From DATCJA01 sp963734635 (GTDB lineage: Bacteria > Acidobacteriota > Vicinamibacteria > Vicinamibacterales > UBA2999), in the NCBI GenBank assembly GCA_963734635.1, contig CAVTIA010000013.1:62001-126000 (forward strand): a stretch of 64,000 nucleotides of DNA, given 5' to 3'. The notes beneath the pieces are model-generated. The model was not told the DNA's origin. It saw nothing but the letters and a program-made list of their open reading frames with translations, and ran no database searches. The translations under genes were made by a program, and so were the position numbers. Within the stretch, counting starts at the first letter, position 1, and every line of letters begins with the position of its first letter. This document shows, piece after piece, positions 17,273 to 26,890 of the stretch.

Positions 17273-18183
17273 ATACCGAGGCAGGCGCCAGACGCAACGA
17301 GCAGCGGTTCCTGGACCCGGCGACGCTGGCGCGCATCGGCAGCCTCGAGCTCAAGGCGCGCACCGTTGTCGAAGGGTTCTTGTCGGGCCTTCATCGCAGT
17401 CCTTTCAAAGGGTTCAGCGTCGAGTTCGCTGAATATCGGCAGTACCTGCCGGGGGACGATTTATCGACGATCGACTGGAAGGTCTACGCCCGGAGCGACA
17501 GGTATTACGTCAAGAAGTTCGAGGAGGAAACGAACCTCGATTGCCATCTGCTGCTGGACGTCAGCGCCTCCATGGGATACGCATCGAGTGGTATCTCCAA
17601 GCTTCGGTACGGTTCGATGCTGGCCGCATGCCTTGCGTATCTGATGAACCGGCAGCGCGATGCTGTCGCGCTGACAACCTTCGATGACGCAATCACCGCG
17701 ATGCTGCCGGTCAGCGCACGTCCTGGCCACCTGCGGTCGATCCTCCTGACGCTCGACTCGCTGGCCCTCGGCAGCCGCACCGACGTCTCCAAGCCTCTCC
17801 ACCTGCTGGCGGACGGCATCCGTAAGCGCGGTCTCGTGGTACTCATCTCCGATTTGTTGGACGAACCCGAGCGTGTAGTCGATGGGCTGCGCCATTTTCG
17901 ATTTCGCGGCAGCGATGTGATTGTGTTTCATCTGCTCGATCCGGCCGAACTCACCTTTCCATTCGAGCGAGCGGCCAGGTTCCGGGATATCGAGCTCGGC
18001 GACGAGCTGATGGCGGTGCCGTCGGTCGTACGCCAGCAGTACCTCGACGCGCTGAATCAGGCCGTGGATCGCTTTCGGCTGGATCTGGGATCGGCCGGCA
18101 TCGATTACCAGTTGATCGATACGTCAATCCCGCTTGATTTCGCGCTCATGTCGTACCTGTCGACGCGAGGCAGGACGCGCTGA
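17269..18183 (+). CDS. DUF58 (VWA-like) protein
   Basis: The 304-residue protein has the DUF58 signature GDDLSTIDWKVYARS near residue 62 and a VWA-type MIDAS start LLLDVSASMGY near 95, with a second conserved threonine-containing strand and LVVLISDLLD near 185. DUF58 proteins pair with MoxR ATPases. There is no signal peptide or membrane segment, so it stays in the cytoplasm. Start ATG overlaps the MoxR stop (ATGA), and its own stop overlaps the next ATG (TGATG at 18181-18185). Confidence 0.9.
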   Translation: MNTEAGARRNEQRFLDPATLARIGSLELKARTVVEGFLSGLHRSPFKGFSVEFAEYRQYLPGDDLSTIDWKVYARSDRYYVKKFEEETNLDCHLLLDVSASMGYASSGISKLRYGSMLAACLAYLMNRQRDAVALTTFDDAITAMLPVSARPGHLRSILLTLDSLALGSRTDVSKPLHLLADGIRKRGLVVLISDLLDEPERVVDGLRHFRFRGSDVIVFHLLDPAELTFPFERAARFRDIELGDELMAVPSVVRQQYLDALNQAVDRFRLDLGSAGIDYQLIDTSIPLDFALMSYLSTRGRTR

Positions 18184-20049
18184 TGTTCGGAATCTCCTTC
18201 CTCTCGCCGTTGTTCCTCATCGGCGCCGCGGCAGTCGCGGTACCGATCGCCATTCATCTGTTCTACCGGAGGGCTGAGCCGGTTATCGAGTTCGCGGCGA
18301 TGCGCTATCTCCGGCAGGCGCCGGTGGAGCAGTCGCGCCGCCGTCGGTTGCGTGAGCTCCTGCTGCTCGCGCTGCGGGTTGCCGCGTTGATGTTGCTGGC
18401 CTGGGCCTTTGCGCGGCCGTACGTTTCCAGTTTCGCTGCGGCCTTCGACGGGGCTGCGACCGTCGTTCTCGTCGATACGTCGGCCAGCATGAGCGGACCG
18501 GGCCAGTTCGAACGGGCGCGCGAACGTGCTGCGGCCGCGGTGCGTGATACGCCGTCTGCCGACGCCGTCGCTGTCATGTCGTTCGCACTCACCGCCAACT
18601 CAATCGCACCGCTGTCGCGGGACCGGGGCGGAGCGCTCGCCGCGATTGCGCAGCTACAACCCGGCTCAGGGGCGACGCGCTACAGAGCCGCACTGCAGCG
18701 CGCGGCGCAAGAGCTCGGCGGCCGCTCAGGACGCATCGTCGTCGTGACTGATTTACAGCAGAGCGGTTGGGACGCAGCGGATAGCGGTGTGCCGGCAAAC
18801 GTGTCGGTCGTGGTCGAAGAAATCGAAGGCCCGGCGGCGAATGTCGCTGTCACCGCGGTTCGTCCTGATGGCGATGGCGCGGTGGCCGTCGTGCAGAACT
18901 ACTCTTCGAGCGCCGTCACTGAACAGGTGGTCTTTGCAGTAGACGAACGTCGGCTGGACGCCGTGGCGGTGACACTGTCGCCCGGGGGCAACGCCGAGAC
19001 GCGTGTCACGACTGGCGCACTCGAATCGGGCGTGCTGTCGGCGTCGATCGACGACCGCGAAGGCTTCCGCGCGGACAATGTGCGCTACGCAGTCCTCGAC
19101 CCGGCGAGCGCCGTCTCTGTTGTCGTTCTTACTGCATCGGGCCGGCCGTCGGAGTCGCTGTACATGCAGCGCGCGCTTGCCACCATTGATGGGGCAGGTG
19201 GTTTCCGGTTCAAGGCCGTGGGCGCGTCGGCATTCGCGTCGCTCGACGCGGCGACATTTGCGGATGCCGATGTGATCGCAGTTCTCGGGACGCGCGGCCT
19301 GGATCAGCAGGGGCGTCAACGACTCGCCGAGTTCGTCCGTTCGGGCCGTGGCGTGCTGTTGACCGCGGGCCCTGATGTCGAGCCGGCTGTCGTTCGACAG
19401 GCGCTGACCGGCGTCGTCACCACCTCGTGGCGCGACCGGGATGCGGGTCAGCTCAGTTTTGCTCCTGATGACGCCCGACATCCCGTGTTTCGGCTGTTTG
19501 GCGGCGCCGGCGCGCTCGGCAACGTCAGGTTCACCCGCGCGGCGCTCATCGAGCCGTCGCAGTCGGCAAACGTGATTGCACGCTACACCGACGGAACACC
19601 CGCGCTGGTGGAAGAGCGCGAATCCGGGAGCAGGGTGCTCGTGTTCGGGTCAGACCTGAACCATCGTTGGAATGACTTTCCGCTCCAGCCTGCGTTCCTG
19701 CCTTTCGTCCATGAGGCGCTGCGCTATCTCGCGTCACCGCACGACGGGCGAGGCGAGTTCGTGGTGGGCGAGCTCGCCGGACCCGCAGGTTTGACTCCCG
19801 GCGCCGTTGCTATCGGCTCCTCGGGACGACGGGTGGCAATTAACATCGACACTCGTGAAGCGGATCCGCGTCGAATGACCGTCGAAGCGTTTCAATCGGG
19901 GATTCTCGCACCTTCACACGCGCGCCGAGCAACAGGCGGCAGCCGAGGCGCGGCAGCAGGAAGACCAGCAATCGCTCTGGCGTTACGGACTCCTGCTCAT
20001 GGTATTTAGCCTTGCGGCCGAGGGTTTGCTGGGACGGAGGCTTGGATGA
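18183..20049 (+). CDS. BatA-like aerotolerance/VWA membrane protein, frameshifted near the C-terminus
   Basis: The protein starts with the BatA N-terminal domain: FLSPLFLIGAAAVAVPIAIH helix, RRLRELLLLALRVAALMLL second helix, then a VWA domain with VLVDTSASMSG and a glutamine-amidotransferase-like domain (GRGVLLTAG). The plain frame ends at 20009 with an atypical proline/arginine-rich tail. Dropping one C in the GCACC at 19908-19912 instead gives LHTRAEQQAAAEAR and a final helix WRYGLLLMVFSLAAEGLL, ending at 20047-20049 where the stop overlaps the next ATG (ATGA). That coupling and the restored anchor make the +1 insertion convincing. Intact length would be about 621 residues. Confidence 0.8.
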
Positions 20050-23000
20050 TGGGCGAAGGGCATGCAGAGCTCCTGGCGCTAATCGCTCGTACCCGGAACC
20101 GCTGGCGCGCGGTAACGGCGCTGCGCGTGTGGATGCGGGCCGCGGCCGCTGCAGCCGTAGCGCTCGGGCTGGCGCTATTGACGCACCTGACCATGCAGCC
20201 GGCGGGTGGGGCCCTGGTGGCGTTATGGACGACTGCCGTCGCGGTGGCGGCTGCCGTGATGTTCTGGGCGGTGGCTTCGCTGCGACGGGCACCAGGAAAT
20301 GGACAGCTTGCGCGGTTCATCGAGGAGCGGTGCCCCGAGCTCGAAGACGCGCTCGTCACCGCTGTGGCTCATGGTGCGTCCGAGCCGCAGCTGATGTCTG
20401 CGGCAATGATCGAGGACGCTGTGCGCCGGGCGCGACAAGTAGACGCGGACCGGGTCATCAGCCGACGCACGGTCCGTCGGGCGGCGCTGCTCGCAGTCGT
20501 CGCATCCGCTGCGCTTGCCCTCATCACTATCTTTTCGGCTCCGCGCGTGTCGCAAGCCGTGAAGATTGTTAGAGTGCATCTCTTTCCAGAGACGCTCGCT
20601 CTGCGCGTGGCCCCAGGCGATGTGCGAGTCCGGGCGGGCGAATCAGTGCACGTCGTCGCCACGTTGTCGGGCGACGACCTCGTCACCCCGATACTGCGCC
20701 TGGGCCGCGACGGCGAGTGGCGCGAAACCCCCATGGAGAGAACCTCGTCGGGGTTCGCTTTCACGGTCGACCGCATCGAGCAGGACTTCCGATATGCAGT
20801 GACCGCGGCAGGGGCATCGTCGCGCGAGTATGGCGTGACCGTGATGCGGCCACCTCGCGTCGAGCGTATTGATCTTGGCTACGAATTCCCGCCCGCGCTG
20901 GGCATGCCACCCCGCGAGGAACAGGATGGCGGCGACATCTATGGCCCTGCCGGCACGCGCGTACGTGTAACGGTGCACACAGACAAGCCGGTTCGCGAGG
21001 CGGCGCTGGCGCTGACCGGTCGCGACCGAATTGCCTTGTCGAATCGCGGCGGTGTCCTGCAAGGTGAGCTGACCATCACCGAAGACGGCTCCTACCGTGT
21101 AGCTCTCGCCGACGCTGACGGACTTACCAATCCCGGAGATACGGAATATTTCATCCGCACCCTCCAGGATCGGCCGCCCGACGTCCGCATCATTCGTCCG
21201 GCCAGCGACCGTCAGGTCACTCCCCTCGAGGAGGTCGCAATTGTCGCGCGCGCCGAGGACGACTTCGGCGTTTCAGCCCTGGACCTGGTGTACACGACAG
21301 CCGGTGGCGCTGAAAAGGCGGTGCCGTTCACTCGCACCGAGGCGGGCTCAACCGTTACAGGCCGACGCACCTTATACCTCGAGGACCTCAAGGTAAGGCC
21401 CGGCGACGTCGTCGCGTATTACGCGCGTGCTCGCGATCTCAATCGCGGGAAGCGGTCGAACGAGGCACGCAGCGACATCTTCTTCCTCGAGATCACTCCG
21501 TTCGAGGAAGAATTCGTCGCGTCGCAGAGTCAGGGTACCGGCGGAGGCGGCAACAACCAGGGTCTCGAGGAGCTGATCCAGGCGCAGAAAGACATCATCA
21601 CTGCCACCTGGAACCTCGATCGCCGCGGACGCGAGGCTGGGGGCCAGTCGCGCGACGACATCCGCACGGTTGCACGTGGCCAGCACGACGTCCACGACCG
21701 CACCACCTCGATGCTCACGGAGATGCAGCGCGCGAGCGAACGGCGCCGGCGACTGCCTGGAGGTCGCGGCGGGGCGCCGGCACCCGCCGGCGACGCCATG
21801 GTGGAGGCGATTGGACGATCTGTTACTGCAATGGCTGGCGCTTCTCAGCAGCTGGACGCGCTCAAGACGAGCACCGCGCTGCCGCACGAGATGACAGCCC
21901 TCAACGAGCTGCTGCGCGCGCAGGCCGAGGTACGCCGCCGCGAAGTACAGCAACAGCAGGCAAACGGGACGGGCGGTGCCGGACAGAATCGCCAACAGCA
22001 GGATCTGTCGTCGCTGTTCGATCGCGAGCTCGCACGTGAGCAGGAGACGAATTACGAGACCCCGCCGGGCCGCGGGGGAGGCGAGGAGCAAAAGTCAGGC
22101 GACGACGCGCTCGACAAGGTGCGAGATCTGGCGCGACGGCAGGACGCGCTCAATGACAACCAGAAACAGTTGGCGCAGAAGCGCGAATCCATGACCCAGG
22201 AAGAGGTCCGCCGGGAGCTCGAGCGCCTGACTCGTGAGCAGAGCGAGTTAAGGAGACAAGCGGAAGAACTTGCGCGCGAGCTGCAGCAGAGTTCGAGCCA
22301 GCAAGGACAGAGCGCACAGAACCAGCAAGGGCAGAGCTCTCAGAGCCAGGGACGGCAGTCTGCACAGAACGGACAGAGCGGACAGAGCGGACAGGGAGGG
22401 CAGGGCGGACAGGGCCGCGACCGTCAGCAGGCAAGCCGCGAGCTGCAGCAGGCGTCCGAGGACATGCAGAACGCCGCAAGCGAGCTTCGTCGCAACAACC
22501 CGGGGCAGGCGAGTGCACGTGGCAGCCGCGCGGCGGAGCGGCTGCGCGACGTCGAGCAGCAGATGCGCGGATCGCAGCCCGACGACCGTCGTCGCGCGCT
22601 CGGCGAGCTTCAGCTCGAAGCGCGGCAGCTTGCGGATGGACAACGACGTCTCGGGAACGAGGCGAACGGGGCCGGGCGGTCCGGCGATCGTGCGGACCGG
22701 GCGCGCCAGCGAGCCACAGAACAGGAGCGGCTGGCCGATCGCACCGCTCGAGTCGAAGAAGGTGTGAGGCAGCTGGCGGGCGGCCCTGGAACCGACGAAC
22801 GACAGCGAAATGCGCTCGGCGAGGCGGTGCAGGATGTCGACGCGCAGCGGTTGTCCGAACGGATGCGCAGCGCCGCCCGGGCCGAGCGACAGGCCGGTGA
22901 GGCGCAGAACGGAAAGGAGCCGGCCACCGGCCGCGAAGGTGAGGCGATTGCGCGCGGGCTCGACCGGTTGGCCGATCGGCTGGGCGCCGCTGCCGGTGAC

Positions 23001-23594
23001 AGTGAACAGTCGCAGCAACTCAGCGAGGAGCTCTCTCGGGTTCGACGGCTTCGCGAGGAGCTGACCTCGCTTGATCGGCAGCTGTCCGAGCTTCGCAATG
23101 AGAGCGGTAGTCAACCCGGAGGGCGGCAGGGTAACGAGGCGGGCCGTCAGACTGGCGGTCAGGCTGGGCGGCAGGGTAACGAAGCGGGCAGTCAGGCTGG
23201 GCGGCAGAGCGGACGCGGTGTCCAGCCGGGCGGCCGCGGCCAGGATATCGGCGGCGACGGCCCGTGGCAGGAAGCGCGCGAGTTGCTCAACGAGCTGCGT
23301 CAGGGTGAAGAAATCGTCCCGGCTGAAGCGGATGGCTTCAATCCTGGTCGCTCGGCGCCGGGCACCGAAGCATGGAAGCAGGATTTCGAGAAATGGGACG
23401 AGTTGAAGGTGCAGTTGGCAGCGGCGCTCGAGCGCGCCGAGCGCAGCACGCTCGACCAGCTTCGTGGCCAGCAGTCACGCGATCGTTTGAGCGCGGGGGC
23501 GACTCAGTCGGTTCCAGAGTCATATCGCCGTCTCGTTGACAAGTACTACCGCTCGCTCGCGTCCGAGTCGGACGAGCGGACCGGAGGGAGGTAG
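20046..23594 (+). CDS. DUF4175-family membrane protein with long Q/G-rich region
   Basis: The 1182-residue protein has two or three hydrophobic segments near the N-terminus (ALGLALLTHLT, ALVALWTTAVAVAAAVMF, LLAVVASAALALITIF), a beta-rich extracytoplasmic part to about residue 480, then a very long polar region predicted as coiled coil, with Q/S/G-rich runs at about residues 750-800 and two near-identical GGRQGNEAG repeats near 1025-1050. DUF4175-like proteins accompany MoxR/Bat operons in acidobacteria and related phyla; role unknown. The ATG overlaps the corrected stop of BatA (ATGA). The repeats could change length easily by slippage. Confidence 0.8.
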   Translation: MMGEGHAELLALIARTRNRWRAVTALRVWMRAAAAAAVALGLALLTHLTMQPAGGALVALWTTAVAVAAAVMFWAVASLRRAPGNGQLARFIEERCPELEDALVTAVAHGASEPQLMSAAMIEDAVRRARQVDADRVISRRTVRRAALLAVVASAALALITIFSAPRVSQAVKIVRVHLFPETLALRVAPGDVRVRAGESVHVVATLSGDDLVTPILRLGRDGEWRETPMERTSSGFAFTVDRIEQDFRYAVTAAGASSREYGVTVMRPPRVERIDLGYEFPPALGMPPREEQDGGDIYGPAGTRVRVTVHTDKPVREAALALTGRDRIALSNRGGVLQGELTITEDGSYRVALADADGLTNPGDTEYFIRTLQDRPPDVRIIRPASDRQVTPLEEVAIVARAEDDFGVSALDLVYTTAGGAEKAVPFTRTEAGSTVTGRRTLYLEDLKVRPGDVVAYYARARDLNRGKRSNEARSDIFFLEITPFEEEFVASQSQGTGGGGNNQGLEELIQAQKDIITATWNLDRRGREAGGQSRDDIRTVARGQHDVHDRTTSMLTEMQRASERRRRLPGGRGGAPAPAGDAMVEAIGRSVTAMAGASQQLDALKTSTALPHEMTALNELLRAQAEVRRREVQQQQANGTGGAGQNRQQQDLSSLFDRELAREQETNYETPPGRGGGEEQKSGDDALDKVRDLARRQDALNDNQKQLAQKRESMTQEEVRRELERLTREQSELRRQAEELARELQQSSSQQGQSAQNQQGQSSQSQGRQSAQNGQSGQSGQGGQGGQGRDRQQASRELQQASEDMQNAASELRRNNPGQASARGSRAAERLRDVEQQMRGSQPDDRRRALGELQLEARQLADGQRRLGNEANGAGRSGDRADRARQRATEQERLADRTARVEEGVRQLAGGPGTDERQRNALGEAVQDVDAQRLSERMRSAARAERQAGEAQNGKEPATGREGEAIARGLDRLADRLGAAAGDSEQSQQLSEELSRVRRLREELTSLDRQLSELRNESGSQPGGRQGNEAGRQTGGQAGRQGNEAGSQAGRQSGRGVQPGGRGQDIGGDGPWQEARELLNELRQGEEIVPAEADGFNPGRSAPGTEAWKQDFEKWDELKVQLAAALERAERSTLDQLRGQQSRDRLSAGATQSVPESYRRLVDKYYRSLASESDERTGGR
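23121..23210 (+). repeat. Direct repeats in the DUF4175 coding region
   Basis: The block GGGCGGCAGGGTAACGA occurs at 23121 and again at 23165, each followed by a similar GCGGGC-GTCAG stretch, and GTCAGGCTGGGCGGCAG is also repeated. The translation gives GGRQGNEAG twice and RQTGGQAGRQ-like spacers. This is an intragenic repeat that could expand or contract in frame. Confidence 0.7.
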
Positions 23595-23616
23595 CCGGAG
23601 GCCTTCAGGCCTCCGG
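23591..23616 (+). repeat. REP-like element: GTAG plus palindrome
   Basis: GTAG at 23591-23594 (its TAG is the stop codon of the DUF4175 gene) is followed by the palindrome CCGGAGGCC-TTCA-GGCCTCCGG at 23595-23616. It occupies the whole 27-base gap between two operon genes, so it would be a strong intra-operon hairpin. It shares its core with the REP pair inside the MddA-like gene at 9320-9389. Confidence 0.7.
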
Positions 23617-23621
23617 GCGTC

Positions 23622-25835
23622 ATGAGGTTCGCCACTTCTTATCCGTGGTGGATGCTTCTGCTGATGGCCGCGGCCGTCGCGGTCGTCGCTTGGGCATCGT
23701 ACGCAGGCGCAATCGTCCCGCTTCCCTCGCGCCGTCGGTTCGTCCTGGCCTCGCTCCGGGCGCTCACGCTGGGTCTGCTCGTCCTGTGTCTGCTCAGGCC
23801 CGTGCGCATCGTGCCGCCGGACACAAACAGCGACACGGTGGTCCCTATCCTCGTCGACGTATCACGAAGCATGGGACTCGCCGACGTCGACGGCGCTCGA
23901 CGCGTCGACGTCGCGAGCCGTCTTGTGCGTACGCAGATTTCGCCTGAGCTCGCCGGTCGATTTCGCCCCGAGATCTGGACGTTCGGCGACGTTCTCGAGC
24001 AGCGGACCGATGATGTGTTCACTGCCGATGCCAGACGCAGCGATCTGTCTGGCGCGCTGCGCGCCGTGCGCGATCGGTACCGCGAGCGGACCGTCGCCGG
24101 CATCGTGGTGATTTCCGATGGAGGCGATACCGGCGCCGAGGATGCCGCCGGTGCAGTAGCACAGGGAAGCGCCCCGGTATATGCCATCGGCGTCGGTGCG
24201 CCGCGTATTGCGCCCGATTATGAGGTCCTTGATGTATCCGCCGGCGAAGCGGCGCTTGCGGATTCGTCGGTGGACATCAGCGTCTCCGCCGTCAGCCGCG
24301 GGGGCAACGGCGCCTTTGACTTGCGTGTGCTCGAAAATGGCCGGCCAATCGACCTGCGACGGGTCACGCCCGCCGCCGACGGTAGTCCGGTTCGCGCGGT
24401 CTTCACCGTGACCCCTGCGCGCGAAACCGCAACCCTCTACACCGTGGAGATTCCGTCGGCCGCTGGCGAGGCCGTGCTCGAAAACAATCGCCGCAGCGTG
24501 CTCGTCGAGCCGCCAGGCAGGCGTCGTCAGATTCTGATGATCGAGGGCGCGCCTGGATTCGAGCATTCGTTCATCAAGCGGGCGCTTGCTGCTGATCCGG
24601 GGTTTGAAATCGACTCGGTCGTTCGCAAAGGACGTGATGTGCGCGGTGCGGCTACCTACTTCGTGCAGGCAGCCTCGACCCGTGCCCCGCGACTCGCGTC
24701 GGGATTTCCGCAGGAGCGTGCTGCGCTCTACGAATATGACGCCGTGGTTCTGGCGAATGTCGAGGCGGATACGTTGTCGCGCCTGCAGCTTCAGTGGCTC
24801 ACCGACTTTGTCGATCAGCGCGGAGGGGGACTGCTGGTATTCGGGGGGAAGACGTTTGCCCAGCAGGGATTTGCGGGCACGCCGCTGGAAGACGTGCTGC
24901 CTCTGCGCCTCACCGACCGAGGCAACGGAGTGGTTCCGGCGGCGAACCGAGCCGACTCACGCCTGGCCGTCAGGTTGACGGCTGCCGGGCTCACGCACCC
25001 GTTGATGCGTACGACTGGCAGTGAAGAGGACCTCGAAAAGCGCTGGCAGGCGATGCCCGCGCTGGCCGGAGTTGCGGCGCTCGGTGCGCTCCGACCTGGC
25101 GCGGAAGCGCTCGCCGTCGTGAACGCCCAGGACGGTCCACGCCCCCTGGTTGCGGTGCAGAGATATGGACAGGGGCGTGCGGTGGTGTTTGCGGGCGAAG
25201 CTTCGTGGCGCTGGCGGATGCAGATGCCGTCGGCCGACCGAACCCACGAATTCTTCTGGCGGCAGGCCGTGCGTTGGATCGCCGCTGCAGCCCCCGACCG
25301 TGTCTCGCTCGGTTCGTTTCCGTCCCTGGTCCCGGGCAGTCGTACTGCGATAAACGTCGCGGTCCGCAATCAGGAATTTGCACCCGTAGGCGACGCGACC
25401 GTGCGTTTGCGTGTGACGAGGCCTGACGGATCGTCGGAGGACGCAGCCGCAGCGTTGTCCGCCCCTCAAGCGGGCAGCTACTCGGGTGAGCTGCGGTTCG
25501 ATGAGCCGGGGGTGTATCGGATCAACGCCGTCGCTCAGCGTGGTGAGACGCAGATCGCTGCTGTGAATCGCTGGATTCTCGTGGGCGGAGCCGACCTTGA
25601 AATGGCGGACCCCAGGCTCAATGACGAGGTGCTCCGCCGAATTGCGACCGCGAGCGGAGGGAGTTACCTGCCTGCCGACGCCGTCGGCAATCTGCCGTCG
25701 TTGATTGCCGCAGCAGTCGCTGAGCCCGCGAACCCTCAGGTCGAGGAGCTCTGGCACAACGTGTGGATATTCGTAGCGCTGACGCTGCTCCTCGCGGCCG
25801 AGTGGGTGCTGCGGCGCCGATGGGGGTTGCGGTGA
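23622..25835 (+). CDS. VWA-domain membrane protein (Bat-like) with glutamine-amidotransferase-like domain
   Basis: The 737-residue protein starts with two hydrophobic segments (MLLLMAAAVAVVAWAS and LRALTLGLLVLCLLRPV), followed by a VWA domain beginning ILVDVSRSMGLADVDG near residue 77, and a class-I-glutamine-amidotransferase-like region (GGGLLVFGGKTF near residue 404). A final helix (VWIFVALTLLLAAEWVL) and basic tail anchor the C-terminus. It is the second VWA membrane protein of the MoxR operon. Its stop overlaps the GTG start of the next gene (GTGA at 25832). Confidence 0.82.
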   Translation: MRFATSYPWWMLLLMAAAVAVVAWASYAGAIVPLPSRRRFVLASLRALTLGLLVLCLLRPVRIVPPDTNSDTVVPILVDVSRSMGLADVDGARRVDVASRLVRTQISPELAGRFRPEIWTFGDVLEQRTDDVFTADARRSDLSGALRAVRDRYRERTVAGIVVISDGGDTGAEDAAGAVAQGSAPVYAIGVGAPRIAPDYEVLDVSAGEAALADSSVDISVSAVSRGGNGAFDLRVLENGRPIDLRRVTPAADGSPVRAVFTVTPARETATLYTVEIPSAAGEAVLENNRRSVLVEPPGRRRQILMIEGAPGFEHSFIKRALAADPGFEIDSVVRKGRDVRGAATYFVQAASTRAPRLASGFPQERAALYEYDAVVLANVEADTLSRLQLQWLTDFVDQRGGGLLVFGGKTFAQQGFAGTPLEDVLPLRLTDRGNGVVPAANRADSRLAVRLTAAGLTHPLMRTTGSEEDLEKRWQAMPALAGVAALGALRPGAEALAVVNAQDGPRPLVAVQRYGQGRAVVFAGEASWRWRMQMPSADRTHEFFWRQAVRWIAAAAPDRVSLGSFPSLVPGSRTAINVAVRNQEFAPVGDATVRLRVTRPDGSSEDAAAALSAPQAGSYSGELRFDEPGVYRINAVAQRGETQIAAVNRWILVGGADLEMADPRLNDEVLRRIATASGGSYLPADAVGNLPSLIAAAVAEPANPQVEELWHNVWIFVALTLLLAAEWVLRRRWGLR

Positions 25836-26878
25836 ACGTTCGTCAATTCCCAACGGCCAACTCCCGATTCCCAACAGCTGTTTTAGGTTTCAGCGTCCGT
25901 TGGGCGTTGGGGCTTGGGCGTTGGAAGTTGACCGGAGCATTGACGCTCGCGCTCGCCCTGATGCTTCCGGCCGCTGCCGCCGCGCAGCAAAGGTACGCGA
26001 TTCTCGTTTCCGGTGTGTCGGGCGGCGAGAAGTACGCCGCTCAGCAGCAGAAATGGCGGACCGAGCTTGCGGCGTTCCTGACCACGAACTTTGCGTTTCC
26101 GGACTCGAATATCGTCATCGTCGATGAAACGAGCGACGGGAGCTCGAAGGCCACGGCGGACAACGTGCGGAATCTGTTCGGCGATCTCGCGCGACGCGCC
26201 ACGCGCGAGGACACGGTGTTCGTGGTGCTCGTGGGTCATGGCACATACGATGGCGTTGACGCCAAGTTCAATCTGGTTGGTCCCGATCTGAACGCCGCCG
26301 AGTGGAAGAGCCTGTTCGACGCCATGGCGGCGCGCCTGGTGGTGGTCAACACGACGGAATCCAGCTTTCCCTTTCTCGAGAAGCTATCCCGCACCGGCCG
26401 TGTCGTCATTACGGCTACTGACTCCGCTCAACAGCGTTATGCAACCGTCTTTGCCGAGTACTTCATCAGATCGCTGGCCGACCTTTCGAGCGACCTCGAC
26501 AAGAACGGACGCATCTCAATCTGGGAAGCATTCACGCTTGCGAGTTCGGGCGTCAAACAGCACTACGAACAGCGTGGCCAGCTTCCGACCGAGCGCCCGC
26601 TGCTCGATGACAACGGGGATGGCATGGGCAAGGAAGCGGAAGCGCCTGGGGACGACGGCGCGCTCGCACGTACCGTCTTTTTCAACGCCGAGCCGCAGCC
26701 GACCGCCGGCGATGCCGAACGCGCCGCGCTCGAGCGGCAACGCCTTGCGCTCGAGAAACAGCTCGGGGATCTGAAGGCCCGCCGAGGTACGATGTCGGAA
26801 GAGCAGTATCTGGCAGAGCTCGAGAGGATCTTCGTCGAGCTCGCCCGCATCGCCCAGGAAATCAGGAAAAGATCCTAA
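25832..26878 (+). CDS. Exported caspase-like protein lacking cysteine, with EF-hand-like loops
   Basis: The 348-residue protein has a signal-like helix (LALALMLPAAAAA) after a 30-residue leader encoded by an inverted heptamer array. The fold markers of clan CD peptidases are present: YAILVSGVSGG at the first strand, FVVLVGHGTYDG with H136, and a following strand VVVNTTESS where the catalytic cysteine would be expected. The whole protein contains no cysteine. Two calcium-loop-like stretches follow, DLDKNGRISIWE (221-232) and DDNGDGMGKEAE. The C-terminus (ERQRLALEKQLGDLKARRG) is a coiled coil. The GTG start overlaps the stop of the VWA gene. A pseudo-enzyme or scaffold of the MoxR/Bat system is inferred. 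Confidence 0.65.
   Translation: MNVRQFPTANSRFPTAVLGFSVRWALGLGRWKLTGALTLALALMLPAAAAAQQRYAILVSGVSGGEKYAAQQQKWRTELAAFLTTNFAFPDSNIVIVDETSDGSSKATADNVRNLFGDLARRATREDTVFVVLVGHGTYDGVDAKFNLVGPDLNAAEWKSLFDAMAARLVVVNTTESSFPFLEKLSRTGRVVITATDSAQQRYATVFAEYFIRSLADLSSDLDKNGRISIWEAFTLASSGVKQHYEQRGQLPTERPLLDDNGDGMGKEAEAPGDDGALARTVFFNAEPQPTAGDAERAALERQRLALEKQLGDLKARRGTMSEEQYLAELERIFVELARIAQEIRKRS
25843..25930. repeat. Inverted heptamer array in the 5-prime codons of the caspase-like gene
   Basis: The left arm (25843-25876) is built of 7-base units around TTCCCAA/CGGCCAA/CTCCCGA. The right arm (25899-25930) has CGTTGGG, CGTTGGG, GCTTGGG and CGTTGGA, the approximate complement. The arms face each other across about 22 bases and can form a long imperfect hairpin just after the start codon. 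Confidence 0.65.
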
Positions 26879-26890
26879 TTTCTCGCCGAG

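Noticed and set aside
20010..20049. Annotated end of BatA at 20009 followed by an unexplained gap
   Set aside because: A +1 correction at 19911 extends the protein with a membrane helix to a stop that overlaps the next start, so there is no real gap.
22248..23114. Leucine-rich minus-strand frame opposite the Q/G-rich part of the DUF4175 gene
   Set aside because: The leucine/serine pattern is the antisense reading of the Q/R repeats and has no start signals or family.
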